DNA of 21,461 nt, from the NCBI GenBank assembly GCA_964410485.1, contig CAYPHJ010000078.1, forward strand, positions 1 to 21,461. The letters run 5' to 3'. Below are positions 15,440 to 21,461 of this stretch, piece by piece (the first letter of the stretch is position 1; every line of letters begins with the position of its first letter). Both the position numbers and the translations under genes were made by a program. Below the pieces are notes generated by a model that was not told the origin of the DNA, made no database searches, and saw only the letters and a program-made list of their open reading frames with translations. This DNA is from CAYPHJ01 sp964410485 (GTDB lineage: Bacteria > Desulfobacterota > Binatia > UBA9968).

Positions 15440-16723
15440 TCAGATTTGCTTCTCCCAATTGCAGATCCCTGTTGCGCTCAGGGCGTAAACTTGCGCGCCT
15501 TGATAGATCTCCTCGACAGCAATCTGCTCCGCTCGAATCCCTGCTTTCCCGCCACCGAGACCAAACTTGCACGCGGGAATTCCCATTTCATTGTAGATGT
15601 TGGTGTCAGTCCAAATGCTGGCATGGACTCCCGTGGGAGCCGGGGTTTTCTTGCCAAAAAGAGACTGGTAGGTTTTTTCGATAACCTCGATAACGGGTTC
15701 GACTCCTTTGGCTTCATAGCCCATTTTCGAGGCGTACATGTCAATGTCCAATTCAATACCAAGCGGCGCGAGGGCCTCTTTCAATTCTTGCTTGACCTGC
15801 AAGGGCCGGATTTGCGGAGGCGTCCGAACATCGATGTAGATAGAACACACTCCGGGATAGTAGTTCGGACGGAATGGAGCGCCCGCCTGTATTGCGCCTA
15901 TGTTAACTTTGGGAATGAGCGGTCCGTGCGGTGAAGAGTAGACGTGACGCTTTTCAAATTCAGCCGACCAACCATCGACGGCCTGAATGACCTTCATCAT
16001 TTTTAAAATGGCGCTGGAGGCTTCCGGTGGTTTTTCTTCTCGGCTCACGCCCCAGGCGGCATGTGGATTGCCGAAAGCGCTAATCCTAAACTGCGCAACA
16101 CCATTTTGCGCCCAACAGATTGAATGGGCCGACCTATCGGCGACGATCGCGAAATCTGACTGGATGCCGTAAGTCAGAAGGTGATGCGTGCCGGTTCCCT
16201 CACCCCGGTAAGCCCCCGATTGGTAAGGACCAATGGGAGTCCGCGATATCTCGCCGGCCACCGCAGCCAGGATGAGGTCGCCTTTGAGCGGAATCCCGCT
16301 CTTTTTTAGGGCCTTGCCAGCGACCATGAAGGCGGCTAGACCGGACTTCATATTGGACGCACCGAGCCCGAAAACTTTCCCATCGCGAATCGATCCCCGG
16401 AGCTCACTTTCTGGTTCAAGAGTGCGGCAGAATAGGCGATCTTCTTCGGTTCCCGAAAAGCTCGTGTCCATGTGTCCGTTGATCATTAAAGAAATACCCC
16501 GCCCTCTTCCCTCCAGGATGCCGACCGCGTTGATGCGGTTTGGTTCAATTTCCTGGCGAACCGGCTTGATACCGTTCGCTTGGTACCAGGCAAGAATAAA
16601 TTCTCCGATTTCCTTTTCCGATCCGGTGGGGCTCGGTATGTCGACGAGTTGCTTGGTTAATTCCGCCACCTCGTCACGGGTGATGTACTGGAGAATGTTT
16701 TCTCGATCCTTTTCGGCGATCAT
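15440..16723 (-). CDS. M20-family peptidase/deacetylase homologue with altered metal ligands
   Basis: A 427-residue homologue of ArgE/DapE/carboxypeptidase G2-type zinc hydrolases, with a catalytic domain split by a dimerisation lid (about residues 205-310). The first metal motif is intact: NGHMDT with His84 and Asp86. Others depart from the rule. GxGASDMKGG reads GLGASNMKSG, with Asn124 for the bridging Asp. The catalytic Glu-Glu pair reads Gly157-Glu158. Asp196 (VADRS) takes the third ligand position, and no His is found where the last ligand is expected (about residues 393-399, GKAGIRA). It may have a one-metal or altered mechanism, or be a binding or structural relative. ATG 16723 follows GGAGG at ten bases. 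It is the last gene of the minus-strand operon, 42 bases after the amidase, suggesting action on the same C-N-bonded compound. Confidence 0.88.
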   Translation of the reverse strand: MIAEKDRENILQYITRDEVAELTKQLVDIPSPTGSEKEIGEFILAWYQANGIKPVRQEIEPNRINAVGILEGRGRGISLMINGHMDTSFSGTEEDRLFCRTLEPESELRGSIRDGKVFGLGASNMKSGLAAFMVAGKALKKSGIPLKGDLILAAVAGEISRTPIGPYQSGAYRGEGTGTHHLLTYGIQSDFAIVADRSAHSICWAQNGVAQFRISAFGNPHAAWGVSREEKPPEASSAILKMMKVIQAVDGWSAEFEKRHVYSSPHGPLIPKVNIGAIQAGAPFRPNYYPGVCSIYIDVRTPPQIRPLQVKQELKEALAPLGIELDIDMYASKMGYEAKGVEPVIEVIEKTYQSLFGKKTPAPTGVHASIWTDTNIYNEMGIPACKFGLGGGKAGIRAEQIAVEEIYQGAQVYALSATGICNWEKQI

Positions 16724-16765
16724 TGCTTTGTTTCCTCCGTTTTCGTTTGGTGATGATAGCCGGCG

Positions 16766-18208
16766 TTAATCCACCGGTGGTCTTTTTTTGTTCCACACAG
16801 TGGCCTGCTCGTAGGCGTGCGCGACCGCAAACAGAGTCTCTTCTGCAAATCGTCGTGAGGCGAGTTGCAGCCCGATGGGCAATCCCCCGGATGAGAACCC
16901 ACAACAGATGCTGATAGCAGGATGGCCAGTTACGTTAACCGGAATCGCGCACAGGCTATCCACTCCACCACGCTCGTCCTGGCGCTTCACTTTTTTGCCA
17001 TCAATGTCAAGAAAGCCACTTTTGCACTCTTCGATTGTGGGGGCTGGAAACGGGACTGTGGGGAGAGCCAGGACCTGGAATCGGTGGAGCAATTCGTCAA
17101 ATTCCTGACATAGAATGCGTCGAACCCTTTGAGCTGTGAGATAGATGGCCGCTGGAATCAAAAGCGCGCCAATATAACTGTAAAGAATCTGGTCGCTATA
17201 GTCGCGGGGCCTAGTTCTAAGATACGAATCATGGGCAATAGCGTTCTCGACGCGGCTTGTGCAAACCTTTACAGCCGGCATCAAGTCGAGAGTCGGCGTC
17301 GAGACCTCCTCAATTTCCATCCCCAATGAGCGAAGGACATCTATGGCTTCAAGAAAAATCTTTCTCACTTCCGAAGTGATGACCTCGTCGAAATACCCTC
17401 TCAGGATGCCAATCTTACCACCTTCAACCCGAGCGCCTATTGCTTTTGAATAGACTGGAACTGGCTGTTTGGCGCTCAACGGGTCGTTTGGGTCTTCTCC
17501 AGCAACGGCTTCGAGTGCCAGGGCACAATCTTCTACAGTCTTTGTTAGGATCCCGAGGTGATTCGTGGAAAATCCCCCCGTGCCGGGCACCATTCCGGCT
17601 TGGCTGATTCTCCCATAGGTGGGCTTGAGTCCGACTACTCCGCACATGGCAGCAGGATTACGCACCGATTGGGCGCTATCCGTGCCGACAGAGGCCAGCG
17701 ACATCGAGGCAGCGACGGCAGCACCTGACCCGCCGCTCGAGCCTCCGGCGATCCTGCTGGTATCCCACGGATTGCATGTTGTTCCGTAGTAGGGATTGAT
17801 GGTGGTTCCTCCGAGAGCCCACTCGTGCATGTTCGTCTTACCCACGAGAACGGCGCCTGCCGCCTTCAGCTTTGTTACGCAGCAGGCGTCGAATTCAGGT
17901 ATCCAATCCGAAAGAATCTTGGATCCAGCCGTTGTGCGAACACCTCGTGTGGCAATATTGTCTTTGATGGAAACGGGGATGCCGTGGAGTGGCCCTCGAA
18001 ACCGGTTCTCGCCGATTTCATGCTCGGCGATCTTTGCTTCCGCCAGCGCCTGATCTGCCGTGACGGTCACGTATGCATTGAGCTTTGGGTTAAGGCGCTC
18101 AATCCGTTCGAGATAGAGTCGCGTGACCTCCACAGGGGAAACTTCTCGGCTCTTTATCCGCTTTGAGAGGGCGGCAATGGTTTCTAAACTGATCTCGGCT
18201 TCTTTCAC
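16766..18208 (-). CDS. Amidase-signature enzyme (GatA/AtzE-like), copy 1
   Basis: A 480-residue amidase-signature family hydrolase. The Ser-cisSer-Lys triad is visible: Lys82 (PVSIKDN), Ser157 (GGSSGGS) and nucleophile Ser181, with the same 75- and 24-residue spacings as GatA. The nucleophile loop is unusual. The usual TDTGGSIR reads TDSAQSVR, so the two residues before the nucleophile, normally glycines that help form the oxyanion hole, are Ala and Gln. The GTG start (18208) overlaps the stop of the upstream GatC-like gene as GTGA, indicating coupled translation and probably a complex, as in GatCA and AtzEG. It is about as long as, and clearly paralogous to, the amidase at 18433-19872. It probably hydrolyses an amide, ureido or carbamoyl intermediate; substrate unknown. 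Confidence 0.92.
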   Translation of the reverse strand: MKEAEISLETIAALSKRIKSREVSPVEVTRLYLERIERLNPKLNAYVTVTADQALAEAKIAEHEIGENRFRGPLHGIPVSIKDNIATRGVRTTAGSKILSDWIPEFDACCVTKLKAAGAVLVGKTNMHEWALGGTTINPYYGTTCNPWDTSRIAGGSSGGSGAAVAASMSLASVGTDSAQSVRNPAAMCGVVGLKPTYGRISQAGMVPGTGGFSTNHLGILTKTVEDCALALEAVAGEDPNDPLSAKQPVPVYSKAIGARVEGGKIGILRGYFDEVITSEVRKIFLEAIDVLRSLGMEIEEVSTPTLDLMPAVKVCTSRVENAIAHDSYLRTRPRDYSDQILYSYIGALLIPAAIYLTAQRVRRILCQEFDELLHRFQVLALPTVPFPAPTIEECKSGFLDIDGKKVKRQDERGGVDSLCAIPVNVTGHPAISICCGFSSGGLPIGLQLASRRFAEETLFAVAHAYEQATVWNKKRPPVD

Positions 18209-18381
18209 TTTCGCTCCGTCATATCCATCTTCAGAATTGGTGCTACCCCGGAAAGATCCACCTCGTAGAGTCTTTGAAAGAGCTTTTCAGCAGCCTCGGC
18301 CTGCCCGGCGATCAGCTCGATCTCCGCCTCGCTCAGGTTAAATCCATATTGTTCGTTCAGTTTTCTTACCGCTTCTTTCAT
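18205..18381 (-). CDS. Small GatC/AtzG-like amidase partner protein
   Basis: A 58-residue protein from ATG 18381 to TGA 18205, preceded by GAGGTGG (complement of 18386-18392). Two predicted amphipathic helices (about residues 1-13 and 16-40, the second rich in Ala, Glu and Leu) are followed by VDLSGVAPILKMDMTE. That is the short 'VD...V.P' tail seen in GatC, and in AtzG, the GatC-like partner of the cyanurate-pathway amidase AtzE. Its stop overlaps the GTG start of amidase copy 1 by four bases. GatC-type proteins wrap around an amidase and stabilise it. It may serve one or both amidases in the operon. The coding call is supported by ribosome site, coupling, gene order and sequence pattern, though no similarity search could be run. 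Confidence 0.78.
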   Translation of the reverse strand: MKEAVRKLNEQYGFNLSEAEIELIAGQAEAAEKLFQRLYEVDLSGVAPILKMDMTERK

Positions 18382-18432
18382 TGAACCACCTCGACTATCG
18401 TATCGATTTACGGCGCTGCATGATGGACTGGA

Positions 18433-19872
18433 TCAGGTTAGGCGTGGTCTTTTAGCGTACCATTGGCTTGCCTGCTCATACGCATGCGCAACTTGCAAAA
18501 CGGTTTCTTCTTGAAAGGCTCTGCTGGCGATTTGCAACCCAACCGGCATGCCGGACGATGTGAAACCACAACAGACGCTCAGTGCTGGAAGACCGGTAAT
18601 GTTGAACGGAATGGTACAAAGGCTATTTAAGCTGCCCCGGCTATCCTGAAGTTTGATCTCGCGGCCATCTATCGACATCGAACCCCGCTGCGACTCCTCG
18701 ATGGTTGGGGTCGGATGTGCGATCGTCGGAACAACTAGAACCTGCACTCGGTCCAAGGCCTCGTCGAATTGGCGACAGATTACCCGCCTCACTCGTTGTG
18801 CCGTTACGTATGTCGTCGCAGGAGTCAACAAAGCGGTGGCGTAGGCATAGAGGACACCGGGGCTGTAATCGCGCGGCCTCGTTCGCAAATAGTGCTCGTG
18901 TGCCACCGCGTTTTCCACCCGGCTTGTGCAGTTTTTTACGGCAGGAATGAGGTCCATGTACGGGACTTCAACTTCCTCTATTTTCAATCCAATCGACTGC
19001 AGGGTCTTCAGTGCGGCTGCGAAAATATCCTTGACCTCGCCAATTAAGATGTCATCAAAGTAACCCTTGATAATTCCCGCTTTGAGATCACGGATGTCCG
19101 CACCGAGGCCGAGCGAGTAATCCGGGACAGGTTCGTTAGCGCTGGTTGGATCCTGCGGGTCGTAGCCAGCGATTGCCTGCAGAACGATCGCGCAATCCTC
19201 GACGGTCTTAGTCAGAACTCCAAAATGATCGGTAGAAAAACCTCCGGTGCCCGGAACGCCGCCAAAACGGCTGACGCGTCCGTAGGTTGCCTTGAGGCCC
19301 GCTACGCCACAAATTGCGGCTGGGTTTCGCACCGACTGCGCACTATCTGTTCCGATCGAGGCAAGACACATGGAGCTGGCTACTGCGGCTGCGGAGCCTC
19401 CACTTGAGCCGCCCGTAATCCTACTTGGGTCCCACGGGTTGTGAGCGGGCCCGTAATGCGCGTTGACGGTGGCTCCCCCCAGTGCCCATTCATCCATGTT
19501 TGTTTTACCCAGGATGATCGCTCCTGCGGCCCTGAGTTTGGCGATGACCGTTGCGTCGTAACTGGGAACCCAGTCGGCGAGGATCCCGGATCCAGCCGTA
19601 GTCCGTAACCCTTTCGTCAGCAGATTGTCCTTGATCGAGAATGGTATTCCGTGTAGCCGGCCGCGATAACGTCCAGCCCGGATCTCTTTCTCGGCGCGCT
19701 CCGCGCATGCCAATGCGCCTTCGCCATCCACGGTGAGGTAGAGATTGAGCTCTGGATTGAGTCTGCTGATCCGCTCTAGAAACTGAGTGGTCAACTCCAC
19801 CGAGGACAACGAGCCGCTTTGAATGAGAGAATTAGCCCCGGCTATACTCAGCCCTTCGATGTCCCATGCCAT
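18433..19872 (-). CDS. Amidase-signature enzyme (GatA-like), copy 2
   Basis: A 479-residue amidase-signature hydrolase, paralogue of copy 1 along its whole length. The triad is Lys81 (PFSIKDN), Ser156 (GGSSGGS) and Ser180. The nucleophile loop has the same atypical TDSAQSVRNPAA. The ATG at 19872 lies only four bases after the stop of the upstream TctC gene and has no Shine-Dalgarno site of its own, which suggests re-initiation by ribosomes finishing that gene. Its stop is 51 bases before the GatC-like gene. Shared unusual loop and length show that both amidases arose from one ancestor that already had the AQS loop. They could act on successive amide bonds of one compound or form a mixed complex with the small partner. 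This is inference. Confidence 0.92.
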   Translation of the reverse strand: MAWDIEGLSIAGANSLIQSGSLSSVELTTQFLERISRLNPELNLYLTVDGEGALACAERAEKEIRAGRYRGRLHGIPFSIKDNLLTKGLRTTAGSGILADWVPSYDATVIAKLRAAGAIILGKTNMDEWALGGATVNAHYGPAHNPWDPSRITGGSSGGSAAAVASSMCLASIGTDSAQSVRNPAAICGVAGLKATYGRVSRFGGVPGTGGFSTDHFGVLTKTVEDCAIVLQAIAGYDPQDPTSANEPVPDYSLGLGADIRDLKAGIIKGYFDDILIGEVKDIFAAALKTLQSIGLKIEEVEVPYMDLIPAVKNCTSRVENAVAHEHYLRTRPRDYSPGVLYAYATALLTPATTYVTAQRVRRVICRQFDEALDRVQVLVVPTIAHPTPTIEESQRGSMSIDGREIKLQDSRGSLNSLCTIPFNITGLPALSVCCGFTSSGMPVGLQIASRAFQEETVLQVAHAYEQASQWYAKRPRLT

Positions 19873-19876
19873 GGTT

Positions 19877-20935
19877 TTATCGTTTGGGTTTGAGAATCTC
19901 TTTCAGGATTCCAACCACTGAAGGGTCCGATTTAAAGTAGTCACGGACAAGCGTTTCAATCTCCTCACCGGATTTGGGCTCAAGATCGAGATTGGATTTT
20001 TTCGCCTCGGCCAGGAACTGAGGGTCTCGCATCGTTGACATGAATGCGGTCCGCAGAGTGGCGACCCGGTCTTTGGGTGTTCCCGGAGGCAAGGAGTAAA
20101 CACGCACGATCACAGCTGGATCTTGAATACCAATCTTGAGGAGCTGACGCGACTGTTTATCTTTCGCAAAATCGTTTGCTAGAGGAACATCGCGAAGATC
20201 GGGGTGGTGCTTTTCCGGCATGGCCTGAAGAATCACTTTGACATCCCCGGCCTCCAGACTTTTTCTCCAGGTCACTTTGATCGACTCCCAGTTCCAGCAT
20301 CCTCCGTCCACTTCACCGGAATCGGCGGCAAGACGAATGTCGGCAGACCCTTTGTAACCAGAGACGACCTGGATCGGTAGGCCCAGCGCAGCTTTGACAA
20401 GGTGAGCGATTTCGAACGAACCTGACCCGAGTCCAGTAGCCCCCAACTTGACCGGTTTGGTAGCAGCAAGCCACTCTTTCAAGCTTCCAATGCCGCTGTT
20501 CTTTGTCAGGACGCAAACTTGAGTGTCGGAGACCGGAAGACCGATCCACTCGAAGTTGCGCATGTCGTATCCCAACGAATCACCCTCAAGCATCTGCTGA
20601 AGAATTCTTCCCCCACCGTGAAAGTTGCCGATCGTCAGACCGTCGGGCTTTGCCTGATTGTACATGTACTTAGTGCCGATGAGTTGTCCGGCGCCCGGCA
20701 TATTCTCCACCAAGGCAGTGGGATTCCCGGGAATATGCCTGCCGATGTGACGTGCAATGGTTCGAGTGTACGTGTCAAAGCCACCGCCCGCCGAGGTTGC
20801 GACGATAAAGCGCACGCTTTTTCCCTTAAAAAAAAGTTCCCGCTCAGCTGCGTCGGTAAGCGCCGCTGCAGAGACGCACAAGATGAGCATTGTCAATTGA
20901 AGCGCTAGTATCGGTAAGGATGCTTTTGTGTTCAT
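19877..20935 (-). CDS. TctC/Bug-family periplasmic substrate-binding protein (copy C)
   Basis: A 352-residue exported binding protein that heads the minus-strand operon. ATG 20935 has CGGAG at about six bases; an in-frame ATG at 20965 has no ribosome site. The signal peptide has a hydrophobic core at residues 7-25 and cleaves probably after AAA (25) or DAA (30). Motifs are GGGFDTYTRTIARH, PGNPTA, ENMPGAG and GEVDGGCWNWESIKVTW, shared with copies A and B. The following amidase starts four bases after its stop, so receptor and amidase are made together. That points to uptake of an amide-containing or ureido-type substrate or its precursor, although Bug proteins usually bind carboxylates. Membrane subunits are absent. 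Confidence 0.92.
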   Translation of the reverse strand: MNTKASLPILALQLTMLILCVSAAALTDAAERELFFKGKSVRFIVATSAGGGFDTYTRTIARHIGRHIPGNPTALVENMPGAGQLIGTKYMYNQAKPDGLTIGNFHGGGRILQQMLEGDSLGYDMRNFEWIGLPVSDTQVCVLTKNSGIGSLKEWLAATKPVKLGATGLGSGSFEIAHLVKAALGLPIQVVSGYKGSADIRLAADSGEVDGGCWNWESIKVTWRKSLEAGDVKVILQAMPEKHHPDLRDVPLANDFAKDKQSRQLLKIGIQDPAVIVRVYSLPPGTPKDRVATLRTAFMSTMRDPQFLAEAKKSNLDLEPKSGEEIETLVRDYFKSDPSVVGILKEILKPKR

Positions 20936-21461
20936 TTTCAACTCCGATTTCTGAGACCTATTCAACTACCGTGTGATACCTACTACTAGGGCTGTTTCCG
21001 AGTCAAGGGAAGCCGTAACCTGGACTAACTGAGTACCAATTGGGTTTGGCGCGATCGACCATAGTTGTTGCTGGTTCTTTTCTCCTCCAAGCCCCTGACC
21101 CGAATTTTGAAATAGGAAGAACAATCAAATAAAGGTCAACTGGTTTTCAGACGCGATTTCTCAGTGCAATGACGAAAGGCAGAATGCGTTGATGAACGGA
21201 GCTCGCTAGCACAGTAGAGCGGCGGGAGATTACGAGAGCTTTTTTAACGTGGAAACAAGAATCACTCTTGCCTGTCGAAATTACGATGGGACCGGCGCTA
21301 TCCTTTAGGGAGCACTCCGACTGCCGGGAATCGATCTACGTGTCTTCGAAGTCAACGATGTCGTCCGAATGTTTAGAGGAATTACGCACCGACGTTGCGG
21401 GAAGTTGGGGTCACCCATTGGACGGCAGGTGTCAAGAGGAAAAGACTTCTCCGTGAGAATT
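20936..21461. other. Intergenic region upstream of the minus-strand operon
   Basis: These 526 bases contain no recognisable gene. On the minus strand TTGACT (complement of 21001-21006) is a candidate -35 box for the tctC/amidase operon, but no good -10 box sits at the right distance (TAGTAG or TAGGTA are poor), so the promoter is uncertain. The reading frame that is open to the right edge from about 21307 on the plus strand matches no family I know. A purine-rich AAGAGGA followed by GTG at 21452 might begin a gene that lies outside the window. Confidence 0.4.

Noticed and set aside
16771..16788. Palindrome CCACCGGTGG followed by a T run, resembling a terminator on the plus strand
   Set aside because: It has no usable loop, lies inside the coding end of amidase copy 1, and no plus-strand gene ends there.
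21003..21088. Strong GGAGGAG (minus strand, 21081-21088) and a 19-codon minus-strand frame starting at 21062
   Set aside because: The spacing of about 18 bases is too long for initiation, and the short frame has no recognisable character.
21268..21456. Open frame of 62 codons near the right edge
   Set aside because: No ribosome site, no recognisable domain, composition not like the neighbouring genes.
1..21461. CRISPR arrays, tRNA/rRNA genes, insertion sequences or phage genes
   Set aside because: No regularly spaced repeats, no tRNA-like or rRNA segments, and no transposase, integrase or phage-type protein seen on either strand.

Overview
This looks like a 21.5-kb piece of a bacterial chromosome with moderate GC (slightly above 50% by eye). 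It is densely packed with catabolic genes. Shine-Dalgarno sites are clear before many genes, and ATG, GTG and probably TTG starts are used. Repeated Bug/TctC-type periplasmic binding proteins, a UbiD-family enzyme, CoxL/xanthine-dehydrogenase-type molybdenum hydroxylases and hydantoinase/acetone-carboxylase subunits together suggest an uncultivated, metabolically versatile soil or sediment lineage. Rokubacteria, Tectomicrobia, Desulfobacterota-like groups and Betaproteobacteria are all possible; the sequence alone does not settle it. I see no mobile-element, phage, CRISPR, tRNA or rRNA signature.

Plus strand, left edge to 15386. The window opens with the last 17 codons of what looks like a TctC-type binding protein. 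Next comes a frameshifted remnant of a second TctC C-terminus (about 166-374). A long co-directional block follows: UbiD-family (de)carboxylase, the PP-domain and Pyr-domain subunits of a split thiamine-diphosphate decarboxylase, a roughly 390-base leader with two inverted repeats, a first Mo-hydroxylase large subunit, a cupin, a TctC protein, a second Mo-hydroxylase large subunit, an intrinsic terminator placed just before hyuA, then hyuA, hyuB, a tiny acetone-carboxylase-gamma-like zinc-ribbon protein, and another TctC protein.

Minus strand, 20935 down to 15440, converging on the first block. It runs TctC protein, amidase-signature enzyme, a 58-residue GatC/AtzG-like protein (overlapping the next gene by four bases), a second amidase-signature enzyme, and an M20-peptidase homologue with altered metal ligands. 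The last 0.5 kb (20936-21461) has no recognisable gene and probably carries the promoter of this operon.

How the parts may fit (inference): small carboxylated or N-heterocyclic compounds are captured by Bug-type binding proteins. Mo-hydroxylases introduce an oxo or hydroxyl group. HyuA/HyuB/gamma use ATP to carboxylate a ketone or open a lactam ring. The amidases and the M20 protein process C-N bonds, and UbiD plus the ThDP enzyme handle carboxylate groups. Several required partners are not in the window: the FeS and FAD subunits of the Mo-hydroxylases, TctA/TctB membrane subunits, and UbiX for prenylated FMN. No regulator gene is present either. Several families occur as paralogue pairs or more (Mo-hydroxylases x2, amidases x2, TctC x3 intact plus an edge fragment and a remnant), so the locus seems to have grown by duplication.
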